In this document: piece by piece, positions 42,743 through 50,792 of the stretch | How positions within the stretch are numbered: position 1 is the first letter of the stretch | How the letters are laid out: each line of letters opens with the position of its first letter | Assembly: GCA_020632885.1 (NCBI GenBank) | Contig: JACKEQ010000013.1 | Location: 1 to 64,000, forward strand | Direction: 5' to 3' | From: Alphaproteobacteria bacterium | Lineage (GTDB): Bacteria > Myxococcota_A > UBA796 > GCA-2862545 | DNA: 64,000 bases | The notes under the pieces: model-generated | Told to the model about the DNA's origin: nothing | The model's database searches: none | The model's input: the letters and a program-made list of their open reading frames with translations, nothing else | Made by a program: the position numbers and the translations under genes

Positions 42743-44284
42743 TCACGGCCTGCCCCCAGCGGCTGGCGGCGCAGAGGGCCAGCGAGAAGGGCAGGTCGGC
42801 GGGCGGGTCCCCCAGCCTCCACTGCAGGATCTGCCGGGCCACACGGGCCCGGAGGCGCGGGACGTCGAGCTCGAGGGCGTCCGCGATGGGCCCCGTGCGC
42901 GGGCGGTCCGTGAGCCAGGCGAGCACGTCCGCCAGGAACAGCAGCTCCTGCGAGGACGGCAACACGTCCTGCTTCCGCAGGTGTGCGAGGTGGGCGCGCA
43001 GGTAGTCCAGCGCGGCCTCCCGGTCGCCCTGCACGGCGTCCTGGAGCAGGGCGCGGGCTCCCACCTCGAGCAGCGTGGGCTCGGGCAGGGAGGCGTACGC
43101 GTCCCAGAGACCCCGGACGTCCTTCCCGGCCCACAGCGCCAGCCACACGCCGCCAGGGTCGTCATCGGCCGGTCGGGGCTCGCGATCGATGCCGAGCCGC
43201 GCCGCGACCCAGGCGTCGAACCAGGTGCGCGGGGCCGGCCAGGGCCTCCTGCACGCGCGGCGCCACGCCCGAGACGAAGAGCTGCGCGGGTCCCTGGAGC
43301 GCTGGAGCCTCCCGCGTCCACGCGAAGAGCACGTCCGCGTCGAGAGCCCATGCAGCCGGGTCGACGTGCGGGAAGGCCAGCCCGTCCAGATCGGGCACCG
43401 AGAGGATCTGCCAGGCCGCACGGCCCCGACGCACCGTGGCCTGGAAGGTCGTGCGGGCGGTGCCCTCGCCGGCCAGCCGCTTCAGGACGTTCGTGGAGAG
43501 CACGTCGCCGGTCGTGAGGTCCTCGCCCAGGGGCCCCGCCAGCACGGGCCCCTCGGGGCCCATGCGGGCCTCCACGACCATCCTGGACACCTGCCTCCCC
43601 TGCCCCTCCCGGGACGCCGGGCGCAGCACGGGCCGCCCGCGCAGGTCCGGACGCAGGACCGCCGTACCGCCACGGTGACCCACGGGATGGCGGTCGACGT
43701 CCAGGGCCACGGCCCCGAGGCCCGCGAGCACGACCTCGTCCTGCAGGAGCCGCGACACGACGGGCGTGGTGAACGGGTCGGTGGGTCGAGGCCCGCGAGC
43801 GGGTCGACGAGGAGGAACGGGCGCCGTCCGCGTCGTGGGCGTGCAGGAGGAGCTGCTGGCCCTCGAGCTCCAGGCCGTCGAGCCAGAGGCGACCGGTGAA
43901 CCGCGGCAGGTCGTCGCGATCGGTGGCTGGCGCGGCACCCGCGCTGACCGCCGCGCCGTGGAGAGCCCGATGTCCAGCCGGAACCACCGCAGCCACGCGT
44001 GGAAGGCGAGGAGCTCGTCCCAGAGGGCCCGGGCCAGCGCGTCCCGGGCGTCCCGCTCGGTGGGCCCGGAAGCAGGGCCGACGTGCCGGACGCCAGCGCC
44101 GACAGGGCCTCCTGGGCGGTCGGGCTGCCCAGCTGCTCCGCGCGGCCCGCCAGGAGCTCGAAGGTGGGCGGGAGCTCGGCGTCCGGTGCGCGAGCCCACC
44201 CACGAGCAGGCGCCCGAGGGCCGCGTCGACGTCCGCGAGGAAGCCGGCCAGCACGGGCTCCGTGAGGGTGGAGAGGTCCGTCAT
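42726..44284 (-). pseudogene. Unrecognised 510-residue partner protein of the vWA operon, frameshifted several times
   Basis: The start is ATG 44284, overlapping the previous stop in ATGA. The correct protein moves through all three frames: MTDLSTLTEPVLAGFLADV, then FELLAGRAEQLG, DALARALWDELLAFHAW, PATDRDDLPRFTGRLWLDG, PFLLVDPLAGLDP, FTTPVVSRLLQDEVVLAG, and finally TWFDAWVAARLGIDRE to IRPGP before the stop at 42726. I count five missing bases and one extra. Reconstructed length is about 510 residues, mostly helical and Leu/Ala-rich, without cysteines and without a motif that I know. It is the last gene of the operon with the YehP-like vWA protein, so it is likely part of the same system. Confidence 0.65.
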
Positions 44285-45399
44285 CGCTTCACGCCCTCGA
44301 TGTCCTCGAGCCCGAGGTGCACCTCGTCCACGGTCTTCTTCCTGCGCCCGAGCGTGACGGGCGCGTCGTACACCGCGGTGAACGGCTCCAGGAACAGGCC
44401 GCGCGCGCCCGCCGTGAGCCGCCCGAAGAGCCCGGCCGGGCGGAGGTCCGCGCGCCGACCGAGGGTGAGCAGGTTGTCGACGAGCAGGTTGTTCTCGGGC
44501 CGGAGCGGCACCCGCACCGCGACCTTCGCGCCCCCGCCGTCCTCCAGCACGAGGCCCGCCGTGCTCTGCGCCTCGTCGACGGCAACGGGTCCCCACGCCG
44601 AGGGCCGCAGCATCACGAGCCCGCTGGCGCCTCCGTCCAGGGGGTCCCGGGCCTGGCCACGGAGGACCTCCACCGCGTCCATCCAGCGGTCCGCCATGAG
44701 GCCGTCCCAGGCCTTCCCGGACCAGGGCGCCGAGCGCACCGCGACGTCCGAGGACAGCGAGAGCCGGCCGTCCGCCGCGAGCTTCGCACGCTCGATCGTG
44801 AACGCACCGTGGGCCAGGTCGTCCAGCGAGATCGAGATGTAGTCCGACAGGAGCTGGCGGAACAACCGGCGCGGCTCGTTGCCGAAGTACTCCACGGGCC
44901 GGGCGTTGGAGAGCGTCAGGATCCGGCCGTCGGCGCGCAGGTACACCGTGATGCCCACGAAGTCCGAGTCCGTCACCCAGCCCGCCGCACCGAGGGCCTG
45001 CACGTGGAGCACGCGGTCCAGGGGCTCGTAGGTGCGACGCGCCTCCCCGAGCGCCGCCTTCTCGTCCCGGGGGTCGCCGCCCCGCGCGAAGGCCGCCCGC
45101 GCGGCGTCGACGCGCAGGAGCGCGCGCGTCATGCGCTCCACGAACCGGCTGTCGCGGAAGTTGGGATCGCGGTCCAGGTAGTGCTGCACCGTGGTCGCGA
45201 GGGCCGAGAGGTCGCGCTCGGCGCGCACCATGCCCGCGTTGTGGGCCGTCTGCACGAGGGCCTCGAGCTCCACGACAGTCGCCGGGGAGGCGCGGATCAG
45301 CCCCTGCCGGGCGAGCCGGAAGAGCGCGCGGTCGATCGTGTCCACCGCATCCCCGAGGCGCTCCAGGCGCTCGGCGGCGGGCTTGCCGAGCTCGCTCAC
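44281..45399 (-). CDS. Unrecognised protein of the MoxR-vWA operon
   Basis: 372 residues from GTG 45399, overlapping the previous stop in GTGA. The N-terminal 150 residues are helical (RLGDAVDTIDRALFRLARQGLIRAS, ALVQTAHNAGMVRAERDL). The second half looks beta-rich, with DSDFVGITVYLRADGRILTLSNARP and LLVDNLLTLGRRADLRPAG. No signal peptide or membrane helix, so it is cytoplasmic. No family is known to me. Since it lies between the TerB-like/vWA genes and the frameshifted gene at 44284, all with overlapping starts, it must be translated with them and is a candidate substrate or adaptor of the MoxR-vWA machine. Confidence 0.85.
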   Translation of the reverse strand: MSELGKPAAERLERLGDAVDTIDRALFRLARQGLIRASPATVVELEALVQTAHNAGMVRAERDLSALATTVQHYLDRDPNFRDSRFVERMTRALLRVDAARAAFARGGDPRDEKAALGEARRTYEPLDRVLHVQALGAAGWVTDSDFVGITVYLRADGRILTLSNARPVEYFGNEPRRLFRQLLSDYISISLDDLAHGAFTIERAKLAADGRLSLSSDVAVRSAPWSGKAWDGLMADRWMDAVEVLRGQARDPLDGGASGLVMLRPSAWGPVAVDEAQSTAGLVLEDGGGAKVAVRVPLRPENNLLVDNLLTLGRRADLRPAGLFGRLTAGARGLFLEPFTAVYDAPVTLGRRKKTVDEVHLGLEDIEGVKR

Positions 45400-45791
45400 C
45401 CGTCCAGCGTGCCGAGGTCGTGCAGGTGGTGGTGGATGAGCTCCGGCGGGACGCCGAGGAGGTTGGCGGCCACGAGGATGGCGCGCTTCTCGGGCTTCTC
45501 GAAGTGCCCGTCCGCCATGGCGGTCTCGAAGAAGCGGTCGATCAGCTCGAGCTTCTGTTCCTGGTCGAGCTCGGCGGGCAGGCGCATCAGCGCCTCGGCG
45601 AGGAGGTCGCGGTAGAGGTCGGTGAGCCGGTTCTTCTCGTCGATGAGGCCCCGGCTGGCCAGGGCGTCGCGCGGGAAGTTCTCGACCACGTACGCGATCT
45701 CCGCCTCCTCCACGACCTGGTCGGCCTGCACGATGAGGTCGACGACGTGGAAGTTGAACACGAAGCGCAGGAGCTCGAGGTCGCTGTCCAT
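45396..45791 (-). CDS. TerB-like tellurite-resistance family protein
   Basis: 131 residues from ATG 45791. All-helical, with acidic motifs typical of TerB-like domains: FNFHVVDLIVQADQVVEEAEIAYVV (DxxxxxxE type metal or ligand residues), DLYRDLLAEALMRLPAELD and DRFFETAMADGHFEKPEKRAILVAANLLG. TerB proteins sit at membranes and are linked to chemical-stress and phage-defence networks. Here it is translated between a vWA protein and an unknown protein. It starts 41 bases after the vWA gene. Confidence 0.85.
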   Translation of the reverse strand: MDSDLELLRFVFNFHVVDLIVQADQVVEEAEIAYVVENFPRDALASRGLIDEKNRLTDLYRDLLAEALMRLPAELDQEQKLELIDRFFETAMADGHFEKPEKRAILVAANLLGVPPELIHHHLHDLGTLDG

Positions 45792-45831
45792 GGGCCCTCC
45801 GGCCGTACGGTACCCCAGGCGGAGGGTCCGG

Positions 45832-47001
45832 TCAGCCGCGGAGCACGCGGCCCACGTGCTCGGCGAGCCGGGCCGGGGTGAGCGAGGCCACGAACCAACC
45901 GCGGTCCGCGAGATCGCGCGCGAATCGCTCGTCGTGGGCGGGATGACCGTCCGCATCCAGGGCGAGCAGGCCCATGGCGCGCACCCCGGCTCCCACGAGG
46001 TCCGCGGCGAGCTCGAGCATGGGCTGGCGGTCGCCCCAGACCTGGAAGTCCGAGAGCACCACGAACAGCGTGCGCTCGGGCTCCGTGACGAGGGCCGCGC
46101 AGTACTCCAGGGCCGGGAGGAGGTCGGTTCCCCCGCCGAGCTGCACATTCATGAGGATCTCCAGCGGATCGTGCACGTGCTCGCTGACGTCCACGATGCG
46201 GTGGTCCCAGAGCACCAGGCTCACCTGGACCGCCGGCAGGCCCGCGAAGATCCCGGCCATCACGGCGCTGTGGATGAGGCTGTCGGTCATCGAGCCCGAC
46301 TGGTCCACGCTGATCACGATGTGCCACCGCGAGCGCCGCTGGCCGCGGTGCCGGTACGACAGGCGGTCGGGGACCAGCTGCTGCCCCTCGGGGTCCCAGT
46401 TCTTCAGGTTGCGCCGTACGGTCCGGGTCCAGTCGACGTTCCGGAACGTGCGCACCGGCGGCGTCCCATCCGGTCGCGCCGGCCCCGTCAGCGCCGGCCG
46501 GCAGTCGGTCTCGAGGTCGCGCCGCACCTGGTCGATCACCTCGGCCACCTTGCGGCGGGCCACCTCGAGCACCCCGGGTCCCATGAGGTGCTTGAACTGC
46601 ACGATGGCCTTCAGGAGGTCCGTGGTGGGCTCGGCGCGGTCGAGGATCGTGGGGTCCGTGACGAGCTCGGTGAGCCCGTAGCGGTAGAGAGCGTCCTGCT
46701 CGAGCACCCGGGCCGCCTCGGTGGGGAAGAGCTGCCGGACGCCCGAGAGCCACACGGGCACGGAGAGGCGGTCGCCGGCACCCGGATCGGCGCGGTGCGA
46801 ACGGCTCCGTTGCTCGCGGTCGTAGATGAACTCGAGCATGGCGTCCACCTTCGGCGCGGCCCCGAGCGCCTCCGCGAGCTCGCCCGAGAGGCCCTCGCCG
46901 TCCTGGCCGTCGGGAACGCCCAGCGCCAGGTGGGCTCCAGCGTGCCGACCGAGCACGAGCCGCCAGCGCAGCGCCCGGTCGATGCGCTGCTCCTCGCTCA
47001 A
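45832..47001 (-). CDS. yehP: vWA-domain protein of the YehP family
   Basis: 389 residues from TTG 47001, which overlaps the previous gene's stop in TTGA and is preceded by GGAGGA. It matches E. coli YehP in length and order: the N-terminal helical domain with LFPTEAARVLEQDALYRYGL and KAIVQFKHLMGPGVLEVARR, a middle NLKNWDPEGQQL, and a vWA domain starting HIVISVDQSGSMTDSLIHSAVMA (MIDAS DxSxS at 233-237) and LVLWDHRIVDVSEHVHDPLEILMNVQLGGGTD with the later MIDAS Thr/Asp. In E. coli the partners are YehL (MoxR ATPase) and YehM. Both are found at 56067-59641 in this window, 9 kb away, and not in this operon. Confidence 0.93.
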   Translation of the reverse strand: MSEEQRIDRALRWRLVLGRHAGAHLALGVPDGQDGEGLSGELAEALGAAPKVDAMLEFIYDREQRSRSHRADPGAGDRLSVPVWLSGVRQLFPTEAARVLEQDALYRYGLTELVTDPTILDRAEPTTDLLKAIVQFKHLMGPGVLEVARRKVAEVIDQVRRDLETDCRPALTGPARPDGTPPVRTFRNVDWTRTVRRNLKNWDPEGQQLVPDRLSYRHRGQRRSRWHIVISVDQSGSMTDSLIHSAVMAGIFAGLPAVQVSLVLWDHRIVDVSEHVHDPLEILMNVQLGGGTDLLPALEYCAALVTEPERTLFVVLSDFQVWGDRQPMLELAADLVGAGVRAMGLLALDADGHPAHDERFARDLADRGWFVASLTPARLAEHVGRVLRG

Positions 47002-47662
47002 GGGGCGGGCTCCTCCGGGACCCCGATCGCTCGGCGGGGCGGGAGCGGCGTGGGCACCCAGGCCTCCAGGAGATCGACACTGGCGTAGGGATGCTGGGGC
47101 GGCGTGGGCGGCGTGGACCCGTCCATCGAGATGTACACCTGGACGACGAACCAGTTCTTCACGTCTGCCGCCAGGGCCTCGTCGACCGGGTGGTACGCCC
47201 AGATCGGCACCCACTGGCCCGGCGGGAGCTTGCGGTGGGACTCGAGGAGCGTGCGGCCCGCGCCCTTCCAGGGGGTCCGGCGCAGGCCTGGTGGGTGACG
47301 GCACCGCGCTCGCTGTGGAGGTGGGCGAACTCGATGAGCTCGTCCGGACAGGCGCGATCGGGCTTCAGGCCCACCGTGAGCAGGATGGGCTCGAAGGCGC
47401 GCGGTGTGCGGAAGGACCGCACCGCACCCCAGTCGATTTCCGGCATGTGGTAGCTCACGAACAGCTTGCCCGGGGGGCCACGCTGATCGCCCACGTGACG
47501 CGGTCGTCGTCGGGGGGGCACCGAGCGCACCCGGACGGCGCACGTGGCCGGATCCGGCTTGGGATCCACCTTGTAGGCGCACTCCACCTCGCGGTCGTAG
47601 ATCCGCTGGATGCCGTGATCGGTGGCGAGGGCAGTGGCGAGGAGGAGGAACATCGGGCGCAT
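46998..47662 (-). pseudogene. Secreted protein at the head of the vWA operon, frameshifted
   Basis: ATG 47662 opens with a signal peptide (MRPMFLLLATALATDHG). The frame is good to about 47518 (VECAYKVDPKPDPATCAVRVR), then a C7 run seems one base too long and a later C6 run one too short; correction yields RVTWAISVAPPGKLFVSYHM and rejoins EIDWGAVRSF. A further missing base near 47280 leads to TLLESHRKLPPGQWVPIWAYH and DEALAADVKNWFVVQVYISMDG, ending at the TGA that overlaps the TTG start of yehP. About 220 residues. The errors sit in homopolymers. Unknown family, exported, with a few cysteines. Confidence 0.6.
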
Positions 47663-47765
47663 CCTACTCCGCAGGGAACCCGCGGACCCCCGATTTCCAG
47701 CCCGCGTTGCGCACGGGGGGCCGAACGGCTACTCGCGCGGCGTCCATCCCCTCTGGGAGGCTCTC

Positions 47766-48773
47766 ATGCGCACGGCTCTGTCTCTGCTGCTCCTCGCCGG
47801 CTGTTCCGGCTCCGGGCTCACCGCGAACCTCGCCGGTGCCGACGACACGATCGTCGCGCGCACCTGCCTCGGGGGCTGGCTGCCGGAGGTCGCCACCGGC
47901 GACTTCGAGCACTTCTCGAGCAGCCTGGTCGCGCTCGACTTCGCCCGCCATGTCGCGGACGACGCGCTCGCCACGGATGCGGGTCCCATCCGGCTCGACG
48001 CGAAGCTCGCCTACGGCGCGCTGAACCTCGACCTGGAGGACGAGGCGGTCGAGATCTGGATCGACAGCTGCTCCGGCCCCGAGCACGTGGCCACCGCGTG
48101 GACGGACGACTCTGGTCGTGTCGCCGTGGAGCTGCCGGCCGACACGGTCGATGCGTACGGCGAGCTGGGTGTGTTCTTCCGGGTGGTCGGAGACGGCACG
48201 GTGGCGCGGTCGACCCTCCGCCGCTTCCCGGTGGGCACGCACCTCGCGGTGTTCGACATCGACGGCACGCTCACCACGTCCGACAGCGAGCTGTTCTACG
48301 ACCTGTTCTCGGAGCTCGGCGACGGCTCGTACGTCCCGGAGGCCCGCGCGGGCGCGCTGGAGACGGTCGAGGCCCGCATGGCGCAGGGCTACGAGGTCGT
48401 CTACCTCACCGGTAGGCCCTACTGGCTGGACGGGATCAGCCGCGGCTGGCTCGACCAGCTCGGCTTCCCCGCGAGCACGCTGCACCTGGCGCACCGCACC
48501 TCGGAGATCCTGCCCTTCGACAGCAGCGTGGGTGACTACAAGGCCGCCTGGCTCGATCGGCTGGCCGCCGACGGCTTCTCGGTGGACGTCGCGTACGGCA
48601 ACGCCACGACCGACATCTACGGGTACCGCATGGCGGGCGTGCCCCTCGAGACCACGCACATCGTCGGCGTGCACGGCGGCGAGGGCGGAACTGTCGCGCT
48701 GGGCGACGACTACGTGCGGCACCTCGGCACCCTGGTAGACGCGCCGACCGTGGAGCAGCCCTTCGGCTGGTAA
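47766..48773 (+). CDS. Lipin-like (LNS2) phosphatidate-phosphatase-type lipoprotein
   Basis: 335 residues from ATG 47766. The signal peptide ends in a lipobox (LLLLAGCSGS), so it is lipid-anchored outside the cytoplasm. A beta-sandwich-like region (about 20-160) is followed by an LNS2-type HAD domain: VFDIDGTLTTSDSELFYDLF (DxDGT, about 163-182), VVYLTGRPYWLDGISRGWL, and GDYKAAWLDRLAADG and VAYGNATTDIYGYRMAGVP with the conserved Lys and Asp residues. This matches the catalytic domain of eukaryotic lipin, which makes diacylglycerol. An exported version could act on host or prey phospholipids. In the same direction as PtuA but with a 63-base gap. Confidence 0.88.
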   Translation: MRTALSLLLLAGCSGSGLTANLAGADDTIVARTCLGGWLPEVATGDFEHFSSSLVALDFARHVADDALATDAGPIRLDAKLAYGALNLDLEDEAVEIWIDSCSGPEHVATAWTDDSGRVAVELPADTVDAYGELGVFFRVVGDGTVARSTLRRFPVGTHLAVFDIDGTLTTSDSELFYDLFSELGDGSYVPEARAGALETVEARMAQGYEVVYLTGRPYWLDGISRGWLDQLGFPASTLHLAHRTSEILPFDSSVGDYKAAWLDRLAADGFSVDVAYGNATTDIYGYRMAGVPLETTHIVGVHGGEGGTVALGDDYVRHLGTLVDAPTVEQPFGW

Positions 48774-48836
48774 CCCTTCGAACGCCCCGCCGGGAAAGCC
48801 GGCGCCCGCACGGTTAGAACGCACTCGGGGGGCGAT

Positions 48837-50090
48837 GTGCTCGAGCAGCTGCAGTTGCGTGACATCGGAGGCTTCGAGACGCTGGATCTCGAGCTGGACG
48901 AGCGCCTGACGCTCCTGACCGGTGTCAACGGTTCAGGCAAGTCCACCGTCATCGAGGCGCTGCTCCTATCGCTCTGCTCGATCCTGCGCAGTCAGGGATG
49001 GTTCGAGACCGCACCGGGGTACGACGCCCCGTTTCCGTACTTCCACTGGTCTCCGGAGAAGGTGCGGGTCGGCGCAGAGTCCGGACTGGTGCGGCTCGCC
49101 CTCGACGGGTCCACGGCACAGTTCGCCCTCTGGCCCGAGGGGCGCACCGAGCACACCGCCACTATGCCACCTCCGCTCTTCCTCCACCTCGGAGCGACCC
49201 GGGGCGGCGAGCGCGCATACGAGCGTCTCCACCTCATGCCCAGCACCCTCGCTGCGACCGCGCCGGGTCGGGCCCGGGCGTTGACGTCCCGCGTGGGGGC
49301 ACCCGGCGGAGACATGCACACCGTGGTGGAGTGGTTCCGGCGCGAGGAGAACATCGAGAACGAGATGCGGCTCCAGCACGATCGCGACCATCGACGTCCG
49401 GAGCTGGAGGTCGTACGCAAGGCACTGCTCTCGGTGCTCACCGAGCTCGAGCCCAGCGTGGCCTACTCCAATCCCAGGATCTCCCGGGCCATGCCGAATG
49501 GCGACCCCTGGCCCGACGATCCCGAAGGCCGCCTGGTGTTCGACCGGAACGGGGTCACGCTCGCGTTCAGCCAGCTCTCGGACGGTGAGGCTCAGGTCCT
49601 GGCGACCGTGATGGACATCGCCAGGCGGATCTGCATCTGGTGGGGGCCGGACCGACCGATGACCGAGGCGAGCGCGATCCTCCTGGTGGACGAGGTGGAG
49701 CTCCACCTCCACCCGGGTTGGCAGGGCCGGATTCTGCCGGCACTACTGACCACCTTCCCCGCGTTGCAGATCGTCGCCACCACCCATTCCCCCCGGGTGG
49801 TCGGCAGCGTCGACGCCGCGCACGTCAGGGTCCTGAGGGACTTCACTGACCACCCGGTCGGGACCGTCACGCTCGGACGTGACGCGAACTCACTCCTCGA
49901 AGACGTGTTCGACGTGGACGACAGGTCGGATCGCGCGACCGTTCGAGCGCTGGACGAGGTCGCCCACCTCATCGAAGACGACCGGCTCGACGAAGCGCGT
50001 GCCGGCCTGGCCAGGCTTCGAGAACGCCTCACGGCCAGCGACCCGGACGTCAGCCGCCTGGATGGACTCATCGAATTCCTGTCCGCATGA
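48837..50090 (+). CDS. ptuA: Septu-like defence ATPase PtuA (AAA15/ABC type)
   Basis: 417 residues from GTG 48837. The ABC-ATPase-like motifs are Walker A GVNGSGKST at 29-37, the signature region SQLSDGEAQVLATVMD near 247, Walker B AILLVDEVELHLHPG near 283 and the switch ATTHSPRVVG. The middle part with LGATRGGERAYERL is variable. The overlapping HNH gene downstream (ATGA) makes this pair the anti-phage system Septu (PtuA-PtuB), in which PtuA oligomers hold and control the PtuB nuclease. A retron reverse transcriptase, present in related systems, is absent here. The end of the chain has a helical tail typical of this class. Confidence 0.8.
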   Translation: MLEQLQLRDIGGFETLDLELDERLTLLTGVNGSGKSTVIEALLLSLCSILRSQGWFETAPGYDAPFPYFHWSPEKVRVGAESGLVRLALDGSTAQFALWPEGRTEHTATMPPPLFLHLGATRGGERAYERLHLMPSTLAATAPGRARALTSRVGAPGGDMHTVVEWFRREENIENEMRLQHDRDHRRPELEVVRKALLSVLTELEPSVAYSNPRISRAMPNGDPWPDDPEGRLVFDRNGVTLAFSQLSDGEAQVLATVMDIARRICIWWGPDRPMTEASAILLVDEVELHLHPGWQGRILPALLTTFPALQIVATTHSPRVVGSVDAAHVRVLRDFTDHPVGTVTLGRDANSLLEDVFDVDDRSDRATVRALDEVAHLIEDDRLDEARAGLARLRERLTASDPDVSRLDGLIEFLSA

Positions 50091-50709
50091 GACGGGTGCA
50101 GAAGCAGGCAGAGCCGCCCGAGCTGACGCGCTTCCGAGCAGGTCTCCCTCAGGGCGGGGAAACGCCACGCCTCGAGGAGGCACCGACCGCCGTCAAGCAG
50201 GCGATCCGCGAACGGCTGGTGTCGAGCCAGGGCGCCCTCTGCTGCTACTGCCAGCAGCGGATCCGGGTAGCCCCGGTGGCATGAAGATCGAGCACTTCGT
50301 GGCCCAGTCGAAGGATGCCGGGCTCCGACTCACATGGAGCAACCTCTATGGCGCTTGCGTGGGGACTCCGGGCCCTCCGCACCGCCAGACCTGCGACACC
50401 CGGAAGGGTGCGACAGGGTGCGATGCCGACCCGAGCACGATTCGTGACGAGGACTTCCGCTACCCGAACGGCCGCATCGAGCATCCGATGCTCCAGCACG
50501 ATCTGGACGAGGTGTTGAACTTGAACGTGCGGCACCTCGTACGGGCACGCAGAGAGGCCCTCCGGCGGTTCACGATGCACAACAAGGGATGGGGCAAGGT
50601 GCATCTCGAGCGGGTGCTCGCGGAGCTCGAAGCGCGGGATGGACGCGAGCAACCCGAGCATGCCGCGATGCTCGCCTCCTACGTCAGGAGGGCCGTCCAG
50701 AGGCGATGA
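50087..50709 (+). pseudogene. ptuB: Septu-like HNH nuclease PtuB, frameshifted
   Basis: ATG 50087 lies in the ATGA overlap with ptuA. The first frame gives VQKQAEPPELTRFRAGLP and LVSSQGALCCYCQQRIRV, then runs into a stop at 50282. One missing G in the CCCCGG stretch near 50275 would continue as APGGMKIEHFVAQSKDAGL, then WSNLYGACVGTPG and HRQTCDTRKG. Together these are the TIGR02646-like HNH fold: CxYC zinc pair, IEHF with the catalytic His, N and the second CxxxK. Total about 206 residues, as expected for PtuB. If the missing base is real the defence system would be inactive. Confidence 0.75.
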
Positions 50710-50792
50710 ACGTCCAACAGGCATGACGGAGCTCTCGGCTCACGTTTACGTGCACCCTCGGCGGCAGCACCGATCCCACACAGGGGGTCGCG

